A DNA stretch of 64,000 bases from JL08 sp963765555 (GCA_963765555.1 CAVXWX010000012.1:186001-250000), one strand, 5' to 3'. Positions 7,669-17,020 are shown, numbered from the stretch's first letter. The notes: generated by a model not told the origin, from the letters alone. Made by a program: numbers and translations.

Positions 7669-8706
7669 TCATGTCCAGTCCAGAACGACCTTGCCGCTTT
7701 GGCCGGATTTCATCGCGGCAAAGCCCTGTTCGAAATCATCGACTCCGAAGCGGTGCGTGATAACCCCTGATACGTCCAGCCCATTTTGCAGCATCGCGAT
7801 CATCTTGTACCACGTCTCGAAAATCTCGCGCCCGTACACGCCCTTGATCGTGATGGCCTTGAACACGATGCGCGACCAGTCGACAGGTGACTTGCCCGGT
7901 GGAATACCCAGAAGCGCAATGCGCCCGCCCATGACAAGCGCCTCGACCATCTGATCCAGCGCCTGTTGGTTGCCCGACATTTCCAGACCCACGTCAAACC
8001 CTTCACGCATCTTCAGTTTCGACACTGTTTCGGCCAGATCCTGCTTTGTAACGTTGACGGTCACAACATCTGCAACCCGCGCCGCCAGATCCAGCCGATC
8101 CTGATTGACGTCGGTGATCACCACGTGGCGCGCGCCCACATGGCGGGCTACTGCCGCCGCCATGATCCCGATCGGGCCAGCCCCGGTAACCAGAACGTCT
8201 TCACCAACCAGATCAAAACTAAGCGCGGTGTGAACCGCATTGCCAAGCGGATCCAGAATGGCGCCGATATCGTCTGAAATTTCGTCTGGCAGGGGCACCA
8301 CATTGAACGCGGGCAGGCGAAGATATTCGGCAAAGGCCCCCTGTTCATTCACCCCGATTCCGCGTGTTTGCGGATCAAGGTGAAATTTGCCAGCCCGGCT
8401 TTGGCGCGAGTTTTTACCGATCAAATGGCCTTCGCCACTGCACCGTTGCCCGATGTCCAAACCTTCGACATCGCGACCCAGTTCAACGATCTCACCGGCG
8501 AATTCGTGGCCGGTGATCAGCGGAACGGGCACTGTTTTCTGCGCCCATTCATCCCAGTTCCAGATATGGATGTCGGTGCCGCAAATCCCGGTTTTGTTGA
8601 TACGGATCAGAACATCATCGGGCCCGATTTCTGGAACGGGCGCGCGCTGCATCCATAGGCCTTCACGCGGGTGCGCCTTGACCAAAGCTTTCATTTCGTT
8701 GCTCAT
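7669..8706 (-). CDS. tdh: L-threonine 3-dehydrogenase Tdh
   Basis: Tdh oxidises L-threonine to 2-amino-3-ketobutyrate, which Kbl then cleaves. The 345-residue zinc-type medium-chain dehydrogenase shows the catalytic-zinc motifs GICGTDIHIWNWDEW and GHEFAGEIVELG and the NAD fold VTGAGPIGIMAA. The structural-zinc loop of E. coli Tdh (four cysteines) is replaced by a loop without cysteines, HLIGKNSRQSRAGKFHLD, so the structural zinc should be absent; I believe related alphaproteobacterial enzymes share this loop. The start ATG overlaps the kbl stop (ATGA at 8703-8706), which implies translational coupling. Confidence 0.95.
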   Translation of the reverse strand: MSNEMKALVKAHPREGLWMQRAPVPEIGPDDVLIRINKTGICGTDIHIWNWDEWAQKTVPVPLITGHEFAGEIVELGRDVEGLDIGQRCSGEGHLIGKNSRQSRAGKFHLDPQTRGIGVNEQGAFAEYLRLPAFNVVPLPDEISDDIGAILDPLGNAVHTALSFDLVGEDVLVTGAGPIGIMAAAVARHVGARHVVITDVNQDRLDLAARVADVVTVNVTKQDLAETVSKLKMREGFDVGLEMSGNQQALDQMVEALVMGGRIALLGIPPGKSPVDWSRIVFKAITIKGVYGREIFETWYKMIAMLQNGLDVSGVITHRFGVDDFEQGFAAMKSGQSGKVVLDWT

Positions 8707-9890
8707 TTCAGAACCCCCACGGCCTTGCCTGCCACTTCAAACGCAGCGATCGCATGGTCCAGATCCGCACGTGTCAATGCAGCATTCATCTGTGTTCTGA
8801 TCCGCGCCTGACCGCGCGGGACCACTGGAAAAAAGAACCCTGAAACATAGACGCCTTCGTCGAATAATCGCGCAGCCATGTTTTGTGCCAGTTGCGCCTC
8901 GCCCAGCATCACAGGCACAATCGGATGTTGCCCCGGCAACAGATCAAATCCCAGCCGTTCCAGACCGGCACGCCAATAGGCTGCGTTTTCGAACAACTGG
9001 CGGCGTAAATCTGCGCCGTCCTCTACCAATCGGATCGCCTCGATCGCCGCGGCGACAATTGCAGGGGGCAATGAATTGGAAAACAGATAGGGCCGCGCCC
9101 GTTGGCGCAGCAAATCAATCACAGGCTGCGGGCCCGCGATGTATCCACCAATCGATCCGCCCAGCGCCTTGCCCAATGTGCCGGTCAGAATGTCGACATC
9201 CAAACCAAAGTGATCGGGTGTGCCCGCCCCGTGCGGGCCCATAAACCCGGTTGCGTGGCAATCATCCACCATCACCAATGCGTCGAATTCCTGTGCGATT
9301 CTGGTAATGGCGGGCAAATCGGCAAGCGTTCCGTCCATAGAGAACACACCGTCTGTTGCGATCATGATATGGCGCGCACTGTCTGCGCGGGCCTGTTTCA
9401 ACTGCGCCTCAAGATCAGCCATATCGTTGTTTTGATACCGATAGCGTTTTGCCTTGCACAATCGGATACCATCAATGATTGACGCATGGTTCAGACTGTC
9501 TGACACAATCGCGTCTTCCGCGCCCAACAGCGGCTCGAACAGACCGCCATTTGCATCAAAACAGGCGGCAAACAGGATCGCATCATCCTTGTTCAGGAAC
9601 TTGGCCAACCTCTGCTCGAGCGCGCGATGTATGTCCTGTGTTCCACAGATAAACCGAACGCTGGCCATCCCGAACCCGCGGGTGTCCATCGCGGATTTCG
9701 CCGTCTTGATCAGGTCTGGGTGATCGGCAAGCCCCAAGTAGTTGTTGGCACACAGATTGATCACCTGCCGTCCACCAACCGCGATGTTTCCACTTTGCGG
9801 GGATGTGATCAAACGCTCGCGCTTGGTCATTCCGTCGGTTTCGATCTGGGTCAGGCTATTGCGGATTTGGGATAGAAAGGCATCGTTCAT
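8703..9890 (-). CDS. kbl: Glycine C-acetyltransferase (2-amino-3-ketobutyrate CoA ligase) Kbl
   Basis: Kbl is a PLP enzyme of the alpha-oxoamine synthase family that converts 2-amino-3-ketobutyrate and CoA to glycine and acetyl-CoA. The 395-residue length is standard. Seen are NYLGLADHP, GMASVRFICGTQDIHRALE, SLNHASIIDGIRLCKA, VMVDDCHATGFMGPHGAGT and the lysine of GTLGKALGGSIGGY (about residue 242). The ATG at 9890 has AAAGGAG upstream. It sits between the regulator at 9980-10546 and tdh, giving a threonine-catabolic operon. Confidence 0.96.
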   Translation of the reverse strand: MNDAFLSQIRNSLTQIETDGMTKRERLITSPQSGNIAVGGRQVINLCANNYLGLADHPDLIKTAKSAMDTRGFGMASVRFICGTQDIHRALEQRLAKFLNKDDAILFAACFDANGGLFEPLLGAEDAIVSDSLNHASIIDGIRLCKAKRYRYQNNDMADLEAQLKQARADSARHIMIATDGVFSMDGTLADLPAITRIAQEFDALVMVDDCHATGFMGPHGAGTPDHFGLDVDILTGTLGKALGGSIGGYIAGPQPVIDLLRQRARPYLFSNSLPPAIVAAAIEAIRLVEDGADLRRQLFENAAYWRAGLERLGFDLLPGQHPIVPVMLGEAQLAQNMAARLFDEGVYVSGFFFPVVPRGQARIRTQMNAALTRADLDHAIAAFEVAGKAVGVLK

Positions 9891-9951
9891 GACAGGCTCC
9901 TTTCTCCCATTCTATCATAGCGGACGTGATTCCCAAATAAGAGAATACAGT

Positions 9952-9972
9952 ATTACGGAAAAAATCCGTAAT
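9952..9972. promoter_or_regulatory. Inverted repeat, likely operator of the xre-kbl-tdh operon
   Basis: Perfect 8-bp arms ATTACGGA and TCCGTAAT flank five A, in the 89-bp gap between the regulator stop and the kbl start. A TATGAT hexamer lies about 40 bp further downstream on the - strand. No T-run follows the repeat, so a protein-binding site is more likely than a terminator. Confidence 0.55.
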
Positions 9973-9979
9973 ATCGGAA

Positions 9980-10546
9980 TCAGGCGTTTTGGACCAGTAA
10001 TAACGCGCGTGCCGGACCGGTTGGTGCCGTGATCCGGTGCGCAACATCCGCTGCATAATAGGCGGTATCTCCAGCCCCCAGTTCTTCGGTCGCATCCCCA
10101 GATGTCACCACGATATATCCCTCGATCACGGAAATATGCTCGCGTGCTCCGCGTGTGTGCGGCTGGCTGTCCAGAACGCCTCCGGGTGCCAGCCTCAGTT
10201 CGTAAACTTCGTTATGGCCCGCCTGATCGGGGGGTGACAGGATCAGAATACGGCATCCTTCCCCCATATTGTCGATGGTGGGCACCTGATCTGCGCGCAA
10301 AACATTGATCTGATCGCCCAAGGCATCCGCATCCAGCAGCCCTGCGAAATCGACCTGCAAGGCGCGGGTCAGGTTCCACAATGTTGCAATGGTCGGGCTG
10401 CTTTCACCGCGCTCGATCTGGCTGACCATGGAGCGTGACACACCGGACAGTTTCGCGACCGCATCCAGCGACAGGCCTTGCGCGCGCCGCGCCTCTTTCA
10501 GGCGTGCGGGCAATTTCGTCAAGATAGCGTCGCTGTTTTCCGTCAT
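9980..10546 (-). CDS. XRE-family regulator with C-terminal cupin domain
   Basis: A 188-residue transcription factor. Residues ~10-68 form a Cro/C1-type helix-turn-helix (LKEARRAQGLSLDAVAKLSGVSRSMVSQIERGESSPTIATLWNL). Residues ~110-186 form a cupin sensor domain containing GAREHISVIEGYIVV and GDTAYYAADVAHRI. XRE-cupin proteins usually sense a small metabolite and regulate adjacent catabolic genes; threonine or glycine is a plausible ligand here because kbl and tdh follow on the same strand. An inverted repeat lies between it and kbl. Confidence 0.88.
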   Translation of the reverse strand: MTENSDAILTKLPARLKEARRAQGLSLDAVAKLSGVSRSMVSQIERGESSPTIATLWNLTRALQVDFAGLLDADALGDQINVLRADQVPTIDNMGEGCRILILSPPDQAGHNEVYELRLAPGGVLDSQPHTRGAREHISVIEGYIVVTSGDATEELGAGDTAYYAADVAHRITAPTGPARALLLVQNA

Positions 10547-10692
10547 GGCGGAAACTTGGCCTGTTCCATCTGTGCTGTCAACGTCGCCCGTTGCGGATCA
10601 AATGCGGCAAAACGGTTGGATGACATCTTTGGGCTGACAACCGGAATGCGTTGATTATTATTGGCTTCGAAATCTCTCAAAGGAATCCCGAC

Positions 10693-11869
10693 ATGACCGA
10701 TATCGTAATTCTTGACGGCGCCCGCACTGCAATCGGAACTTTTGGCGGGGCGCTGGCCGCAACGCCCCCCATTGATCTGGGTGCTGCCGCGGCCAAAGCG
10801 GCGCTAAGCAGGTCCGGCGTAGAAGGCGGCCAGATTGGCCATGTGGTGTTTGGCCATGTGATCAACACGGAACCGCGAGACATGTACCTGTCGCGGGTCG
10901 CGGCGATGCAGGCCGGAATTCCGGAAACAACTCCGGCGATGAATGTGAACCGTCTGTGCGGGTCCGGTGCGCAAGCTATTGTGTCGGCGGTGCAGTCGCT
11001 GATGCTGGGTGATGCGGAATTTGCGCTGGCTGGCGGTGCGGAAAACATGTCGCGATCCCCGTTCATCATACCGGATCAGCGCTGGGGCGCGAAAATGGGG
11101 GATATCCGCACCCTTGATATGATGCTGGGCGCCCTGAATTGCCCGTTCGGCACCGGCCACATGGGTGTGACGGCTGAAAACGTGGCCGCAGAGCACGACA
11201 TTTCGCGTGCCGCGCAGGATGCCTTTGCGCTGGAAAGCCAGAACCGGGCGGCGAATGCCGTTGCAGAACGGATATTTCAAATCGCAAATCACGCCGGTCG
11301 AAGTGCGCGTCAAGCGCGATATGGTGCAGTTCGACGTGGACGAACACCCCAAAGCCACAACCGCTGAAGCGTTGGCGGGGTTGCGCACCGTCTTCCAGAA
11401 GGACGGCACGGTTACGGCTGGCAATGCGTCCGGTATCAATGATGGTGCGGCGGCGATTGTGCTGGCCACGGCCGATGCGGCCGCCAAGGCCGGATTGAAA
11501 CCCAAGGCGCGTGTTTTGGGTTATGCCCATGCAGGCGTGCGGCCCGAGGTAATGGGCATCGGACCGGTGCCTGCCGTTGAAAACCTGTTGGCGCGCACCG
11601 GGCTGTCGGTTTCGGATTTTGATGTGATCGAAAGCAACGAAGCGTTTGCTGCGCAAGCCTGTGCCGTGAACAAGGGGCTGGGGTTGGATCCGGCCAAGGT
11701 AAACCCGAACGGCGGCGCGATCGCGTTGGGCCATCCGGTGGGTGCGACCGGCGCAATTATCACGATCAAGGCGTTGTACGAACTGGAACGCATTGGCGGG
11801 AAAAAGGCCCTGATCACGATGTGTATCGGTGGCGGACAGGGCATTGCACTGGCAATCGAACGGCTTTGA
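10693..11869 (+). pseudogene. Acetyl-CoA acetyltransferase / beta-ketothiolase, one frameshift
   Basis: Stitched across one shift, this is a full ~391-residue thiolase, which condenses or cleaves acetoacetyl-CoA-type substrates. The first frame carries the nucleophilic cysteine NRLCGSGAQAIVS (about residue 88). The second carries GNASGINDGAAAIV, ESNEAFAAQA, ALGHPVGATGAI and the second active cysteine CIGGGQGIA. The frame changes by one base near 11265-11270, where NAVAE of the first frame continues as GYFKSQITPVEV of the second. All catalytic motifs are intact, so a sequencing error or a recent mutation are both possible. The ATG at 10693 follows AAAGGA. The type resembles BktB/PhaA; substrate length cannot be judged. 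Confidence 0.88.
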
Positions 11870-11876
11870 TCGCACC

Positions 11877-12410
11877 CTATGACCGTTCAGGGGTTGGTGC
11901 ACATTGCGCCAACCCCATCCGGATCAGTTCTGATCCGGAAATCCGGTAGAATGTATTGATCCGCGCCCGCCCGGTTTTCAGATACCATTCACGCAGCGGT
12001 TCCGGATAGTGGGCCGCGATCAGATGTGACCAGTATTCAAACGCGTCTGTCCGTAAATGAAACCCGTAATTCGATGGCCCGTGAAACCCAAAGCGGGTGT
12101 CTGGTAAAACACAGGTCTGCGGTAGCCCCAGATACAATGTGCAGGTTGAATAGCAGACCCGCCCGCGCAATTCGATTTTCTGGCCATTGGCACGGATCAC
12201 CGCCAGCTTGGCCAATTGAGACCGGATTTTACCGCCCCGGTCATTGCCAATGACAACCGTCTCTTGCGGCGAAACCCCTTGCGCCCAGATTGGTCTGACG
12301 CCCGAAAGGTCCGGGCCAACAAGACACAAAAGACAGGCTGCAAAACAACGCAGCCAACGGCCAAAAACGTACGCGCAGGGCCGCGTACCGGCATACCTGT
12401 TGCCAATCAT
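11877..12410 (-). CDS. Secreted ClpP-like (crotonase-fold) hypothetical protein
   Basis: A 177-residue protein with an N-terminal signal or membrane segment (about residues 15-45, rich in Ala, Leu and Cys). The core has features of periplasmic ClpP-like proteins (COG3904 type): IRANGQKIELRGRVCYSTCTLYLGLP resembles the region carrying the serine nucleophile, and RFGFHGPSNYG resembles the following active-site segment with a His. I infer the fold from these motifs; peptidase activity is unproven. It is convergent with the thiolase and separated by 157 bp from the EPS export operon upstream on the same strand. The start is uncertain. Confidence 0.6.
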   Translation of the reverse strand: MIGNRYAGTRPCAYVFGRWLRCFAACLLCLVGPDLSGVRPIWAQGVSPQETVVIGNDRGGKIRSQLAKLAVIRANGQKIELRGRVCYSTCTLYLGLPQTCVLPDTRFGFHGPSNYGFHLRTDAFEYWSHLIAAHYPEPLREWYLKTGRARINTFYRISGSELIRMGLAQCAPTPERS

Positions 12411-12567
12411 ACATCACCTCACCATTTGTCCGGCGCCAAAGCGCACGCCGAATACCCGCGCCCCCACGACGCAAGGACAGGACAACAGACAAGAATGAAC
12501 AGGGCATTGAACGAACGCCGCAAAATAGCGCTGGTTTTAGTAAACTCCCCGCAATCGGCTGGAAGGC

Positions 12568-13929
12568 CTAGTTGATCGCCGCCACCATGGACGTGGTCAG
12601 AAGCGACGGGGTGATTTGCTGGATCACCCGGTTCCAACGGGTGACAGGTTGTTCCGCAACAAAAATGATATCATCCGGTCGCAATTCGAACCGCGTTGCC
12701 AATGTCAGGTTGGCCGCATTTCTGGCATCCAGATGCCAGGCCGTGACCGCGCCAAATTCTCTTGGGTCAGGGGATGCGCGCAGAACGTATATTTCAGAGA
12801 TATCGCCGGTCCGGACAAGAACACCATCGCCTGCGCCATAAAGCGCATCCGCCAGTGAGGCACGCTGCTCGTAAGGCAAGGTGTAGCGCATCTGGGTTTT
12901 TACTTCGCCCGTCAGATACACGTGATCCTGATCATTGGCGCCAAAATCACTGCGCACCTGAAAGTTTGATCGCGCCTCTTCCAGATTGGCCCTGCGCAAA
13001 GACACTTCTGTCAGCAATTCCTGCACTGCAAGTTCACGGGATTGGCGGCGCGCATCCTCCAGTAAAATCTGTTGTTCGAAATAGGCCTGCGCTTTTGCCA
13101 GATCATATTCGGTATCAACAAAAATCGAATCATTCGCCAGTAACGGCGTTTTCATCAAGGCAGGGTCGGAATAGAGGCGTTGCAACGGAATTTGGTACAG
13201 GCTTCCCTGACGGTACAGGCGCACCGAAGCGTAATCCTGATCGCTGACGGTGATACCCCCCGCTGCGGCAATCACCTCGTCCAGATACAGGGGTGTCAGT
13301 TTGATTGCGGCGATGGCAGGGTTGGCGACGGCCCCCCCAATCGAAACCCGATGTGCATTGAACTCTGCAACCTCAAGACTGAATGTCGGGTCGATCTGGT
13401 TGGCAACAAACGTCTGAAACAGGGTGGCTTCGGCCTGATCCACTGTCATATGTGCAATTCTGACGCGGCCGACATTGGGGATCGCAACCGCGCCATCATC
13501 CTGAACCGTATACCCGCGCCGGATGTTCGGCGCGGCACCGGGATCAGATGCGCCGGCCGCCGACAGGTATCCACCTTGTGTCGCCACAACAACCACATCG
13601 CCAATTCCGATCCGGTATGGGCTGTGTTTCACCTTGGGCGGCAGGCGTGTTTCGATCGCACCGGGCCGCGGCTGTGCCATCATCGCTCCCTGCGGGTTCA
13701 TTGGCATACTGGCAGGGCCCGATCCCGTGCCAGCCGTCTGGTTGAACACCGCAGGCAAAGTTTTGGGTCTGTAGGGTGATGAATTCGCCAGCAACAGGTT
13801 TTCCCCTGAAATGGCGACAACACGCACAGGGGTTTGTGAAACCGTCTGTGTGGATATCGCAGGACTTTTGTAAATCGCGCCACATCCGCTCAGGGCCAGT
13901 AGCAGGCCAAGCATGATCGAATTCCGCAT
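12568..13929 (-). CDS. Wza-like polysaccharide export lipoprotein (poly_export / SLBB)
   Basis: A 453-residue outer-membrane polysaccharide export protein. It begins with a lipobox signal peptide (MLGLLLALSGCG, with acylated Cys), followed by the polysaccharide export domain (SPYRIGIGDVVVVATQGGYLS to VRIAHMTVDQAEATL) and SLBB-type domains (HRVSIGGAVANPAIAAIKLTP; DHVYLTGEVKTQMRYTLPY). The central region is rich in charged residues and probably helical. It forms the export pore in Wzy-dependent systems. The ATG at 13929 has GGAGA seven bases upstream, better than the TTG at 13935. It is the last gene of the yjbH-yjbF-wza-like block. Confidence 0.9.
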   Translation of the reverse strand: MRNSIMLGLLLALSGCGAIYKSPAISTQTVSQTPVRVVAISGENLLLANSSPYRPKTLPAVFNQTAGTGSGPASMPMNPQGAMMAQPRPGAIETRLPPKVKHSPYRIGIGDVVVVATQGGYLSAAGASDPGAAPNIRRGYTVQDDGAVAIPNVGRVRIAHMTVDQAEATLFQTFVANQIDPTFSLEVAEFNAHRVSIGGAVANPAIAAIKLTPLYLDEVIAAAGGITVSDQDYASVRLYRQGSLYQIPLQRLYSDPALMKTPLLANDSIFVDTEYDLAKAQAYFEQQILLEDARRQSRELAVQELLTEVSLRRANLEEARSNFQVRSDFGANDQDHVYLTGEVKTQMRYTLPYEQRASLADALYGAGDGVLVRTGDISEIYVLRASPDPREFGAVTAWHLDARNAANLTLATRFELRPDDIIFVAEQPVTRWNRVIQQITPSLLTTSMVAAIN

Positions 13930-13945
13930 TATCAACTCTCCTGAA

Positions 13946-14581
13946 TCATTTCGGGATCACCCGCAATGCCAACGGCCCGATAAAGGAGCCGGCCCATTGA
14001 CGGGATTGCACAATGCCGCCGGAACCAGGATCGACCCAGTAGAGGTTGGTGAACCTCTGATCCGGATTGCTGCAGTCTTCCTGCATCAAACGGGTGTCAA
14101 AAACGGTATCGCCAATCCGCAGCCTGCGCGGCCCACGCGAAGAAATGGCGCAAATATAGGCGCGCGTTTCGACCTGATCATTTCCGCCCAGAAAACTGTG
14201 AAATCGCGTGGCCTGCCCTACACGTATATCCAGAACAAACGCGGCAGACATTGACACATCCGACCCCATCATATCCCCGCCGAAGCCACGCGTGGCGACC
14301 AGCATTCCCTGTGCCAGCGTCACGGTTGCGTTGTCCTGACTGATCCACGTTTCAAATGAGTTTTGCGTGACATCCCGGCGCATCACTCCAGCCACGTCCA
14401 AGTCTTCAATCCCTACCTGCAAGGCAGGCGCACCCTCCCGGGACAATTGCGCAAAACGCGGCGACGGGGATGCGATGGACGGGTCTCCGGGAAGCATCGC
14501 GTCAACCAATGGAAACCGGGTGGGAGTGCACGCCGTCAGCATGATCACCAGACCTAAGATGAATGTCCGCCGCCCAATCAT
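13946..14581 (-). CDS. YjbF/GfcB-family lipoprotein
   Basis: A 211-residue lipoprotein of the YjbF (group 4 capsule GfcB) family. It has a lipobox signal peptide (ILGLVIMLTACTPT) and the family's features VTLAQGMLVATRGFGGDM, RFHSFLGGNDQVETRAYIC and LYWVDPGSGGIVQSRQWAG. In E. coli the yjbEFGH and gfc operons support EPS or capsule export, but the molecular role of YjbF is not settled. Its start at 14581 overlaps the upstream yjbH stop by four bases (ATGA), so the two are coupled, and the Wza-like gene follows after 16 bp. Confidence 0.88.
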   Translation of the reverse strand: MIGRRTFILGLVIMLTACTPTRFPLVDAMLPGDPSIASPSPRFAQLSREGAPALQVGIEDLDVAGVMRRDVTQNSFETWISQDNATVTLAQGMLVATRGFGGDMMGSDVSMSAAFVLDIRVGQATRFHSFLGGNDQVETRAYICAISSRGPRRLRIGDTVFDTRLMQEDCSNPDQRFTNLYWVDPGSGGIVQSRQWAGSFIGPLALRVIPK

Positions 14582-16683
14582 CGCCAGAACCGCCCCCATT
14601 GGTTTGCCAAGGCGGGTTGTCGCAAGTCGCGCGTAACATCGAAAAGCCGGTTGCGGACATCAAGCCGGGCACCGCCATCGCGGTAAACAGGGCGAATGGT
14701 TTGTGACACGGATTCTTTTGACGGCCGTCCGGTTAGCCAGGACACGGGAATTTCCAGCCGTATGCCTTTATCAAACGATCCCTCTCCGAAAGTATCGAAC
14801 GGCACATCGGTCAGGGTAACGAACCCACCCAGTTTGAAACCGTTCTTGAATTCGCGGTCCAGTGAAAACGTAGCGCCCCAATCCTTGGCCAGATAGCGGC
14901 CCACATCCAATTGGCCGAGAAACCCGTTTCCGAAATCGTAATAGGTTGAGGCATGCCCGGTGACGACGCCATAATCCTGAAAACCGAACTGCATATCAAA
15001 ATCGCGCTGCACGGCGTAATTGATCTCGGCCCCGTAGGCGAAGGCGCTGTTGACCGGATTCCACAGGATTTCACCGGAAATACCGCCAAACATCGGCTCA
15101 AGATACCCGACCGTCATGCGGGCGAAAACAACCTTGGCAGGGCGCGAAAAATACTCGCCCGTCAGATAAGAAAGCCGCAGATCAGATTCTTGCGCATAGC
15201 GGAATACATTTGAACGGACAGGGGGCAATTCCGAATTGGAAACCCGCGTTGCGCCGTCAAGATTTCCGGCAATAGGCTGCCGGACACGGCCGGAAAAAAT
15301 CCACCCCGGCGCAGGGCTGTATTCGGCTTCGGCCTCGATCCCGAATTCGACGCGCACCGGATTGTCTGGATCAAAAAAAGCAACCTCCAGATAACCACCC
15401 AACCCTGCATCGAAAACCGGATAAAGATCCGGAACAAGAGCAGTCTGGTCTGAGCCAAATGCATCTTTGAAACGGGCGCGCGTATACGCTTGCCATGCGG
15501 CGTCGGGTGCAAATTCCAGTGCGCCCAGATCGGCCCGGTCGATCGTGGTTGTTGTGACGTCGATACCTTGGGTGATCAGGCTGATTTCAAAAACCCTGAT
15601 TTGGGGGGGGAGGGTGTTGGCCATCGTCCGCGCCGTGCGCCCGATGGCCTGTGCTTCGGCGTCAAAGCGTGTGTTTGTAATGGCGATACGGGCGGTGTCG
15701 CCATCCACGCGAAACCGATGCAGGATCAGCCCGTTCTGCCCCAGCCTGCGGGCCAGGGTTTCACGCGGCCCAGTCTTGGCCTCGGGAAGGTTCCAGCTTG
15801 CTGCGGCAACATGATGATCGGGCAATATGGCCGCTGGGGCGGGTCCGATACCTCCGGGAATCGGGGGTTGTTTGGGGTCGAGTGTATAGCTTAGCGAAAT
15901 GCCTGCTTCGGATCCGTAAAGATAGTAGGCACCCAGCGTGACGCCGTTGCCCCATTTGTACTGGGCGCTCAAATTCAACGGGCTGTTCTGCCGGGTCACG
16001 CCCTTCGCCGTTTCGTCGAGATAGGCGTCGCTTGAATACTCTGCCGCGAACGACCACTGGTCGGTTGCCTGCCAGTGCACGCCACCGAAAAAAGCGGCAT
16101 CGCCACGAAACCAGCTGTCAAAATCCAGTTGTCCGGTTTGTACGCCGCTACCACTGCCTTGGTCGGGGCGGGTTTTGAAACTGTCCGAAATAAACGCAAA
16201 CGGCGACCCGAAACTGTTGCGCGTCGCCAGCCGCCCCCACCCGATACCCCCGGTCAGGCTGATGCCGTGCCCGATTTCCTTGGTCGCGACAACATATTCA
16301 CTACTGTAAATTCCGGTGCCGCCGAAATCGCGCAGCCCAAGGGCGATGGCAGGGCGCGTGCCGGTTTCCTCGGCCAGCAGCATATGAATGTCAAAGCTAC
16401 GGTCGTACCGTGTGCCGCCATCGGCATCGTATCCGTTGAGCGTTGAATACCGAAACGCCCCCTGAATACGCGGGGTAATCTGGAAGGTCAGCGTATTGCG
16501 ACCGGTATTGCGAAATTGTGCCGTGCTAAGCCCGATCAACCCGTCCTGTGACATCCGCGCTGTCGGCATATCAATCAATCCGGGCGTCCCAAAAAGCGAC
16601 ATTTGCTGAGCTGTGGAACTGAACGCAGGCAACACAAGAACACCGGCCACAACCAGAACATATCGGGGCAAAAAGTACGGCAT
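14578..16683 (-). CDS. YjbH/GfcD-family outer-membrane exopolysaccharide protein
   Basis: A 701-residue protein with a signal peptide (ending about residue 26, SSTAQQ). The mature part starts with the YjbH motif SLFGTPGLIDMPTARMSQDGL. Many alternating aromatic-hydrophobic strands follow (for example FRYSTLNGYD, WSFAAEYSSDAY and LGAYYLYGSEAGISLSYTL), consistent with outer-membrane beta-barrels. Members of the family (PF06082) are proposed outer-membrane exporters or secretion aids for EPS. It is the first gene of the block with yjbF and the wza-like gene, divergent from the exoY-like gene. Confidence 0.88.
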   Translation of the reverse strand: MPYFLPRYVLVVAGVLVLPAFSSTAQQMSLFGTPGLIDMPTARMSQDGLIGLSTAQFRNTGRNTLTFQITPRIQGAFRYSTLNGYDADGGTRYDRSFDIHMLLAEETGTRPAIALGLRDFGGTGIYSSEYVVATKEIGHGISLTGGIGWGRLATRNSFGSPFAFISDSFKTRPDQGSGSGVQTGQLDFDSWFRGDAAFFGGVHWQATDQWSFAAEYSSDAYLDETAKGVTRQNSPLNLSAQYKWGNGVTLGAYYLYGSEAGISLSYTLDPKQPPIPGGIGPAPAAILPDHHVAAASWNLPEAKTGPRETLARRLGQNGLILHRFRVDGDTARIAITNTRFDAEAQAIGRTARTMANTLPPQIRVFEISLITQGIDVTTTTIDRADLGALEFAPDAAWQAYTRARFKDAFGSDQTALVPDLYPVFDAGLGGYLEVAFFDPDNPVRVEFGIEAEAEYSPAPGWIFSGRVRQPIAGNLDGATRVSNSELPPVRSNVFRYAQESDLRLSYLTGEYFSRPAKVVFARMTVGYLEPMFGGISGEILWNPVNSAFAYGAEINYAVQRDFDMQFGFQDYGVVTGHASTYYDFGNGFLGQLDVGRYLAKDWGATFSLDREFKNGFKLGGFVTLTDVPFDTFGEGSFDKGIRLEIPVSWLTGRPSKESVSQTIRPVYRDGGARLDVRNRLFDVTRDLRQPALANQWGRFWR

Positions 16684-17020
16684 TTCGATAAAGAGCGACC
16701 TTTTGTTGGCACAACATCAAAGTCGTAACACAGGCGATTCGGCCAAATAGTTAACAACCAATGGTTGTTTAAAATTTAGGAAAATTCTGGGATGGAAATA
16801 CAACAAACACGAAAGTGGTTGCCGCTTCCATCCTTGGCACCCTGCCACCGGTCGCCGCGGATCTGGGTGCATTCCCCGGCAAGAGTATTGTATCTATCTT
16901 ACTGTTATTAATAAGTATTAACGAAAATTTTCGTTTTCGTCTTTACCCTTCATTAACCCTGCGCACCGTTAATCTGCCAGTAACCGTGATTGCAAAATCA
17001 CCTATTTCTGGATTTTTATT
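16684..17020. promoter_or_regulatory. Divergent promoter region yjbH / exoY-like
   Basis: This 337-bp AT-rich gap has no convincing gene. It holds a perfect 16-bp palindrome AACGAAAATTTTCGTT (16920-16935) and an inverted repeat AACAACCA-A-TGGTTGTT (16753-16769). A near-CtrA sequence, TTAA-N6-TTAAC (16908-16922), is one base short of the consensus spacing. These are candidate binding sites controlling the two divergent EPS transcripts. Confidence 0.5.

Noticed and set aside
16908..16922. TTAA-N6-TTAAC as a CtrA box.
   Set aside because: The spacer is six instead of seven bases, so I kept it only as a remark in the promoter region.
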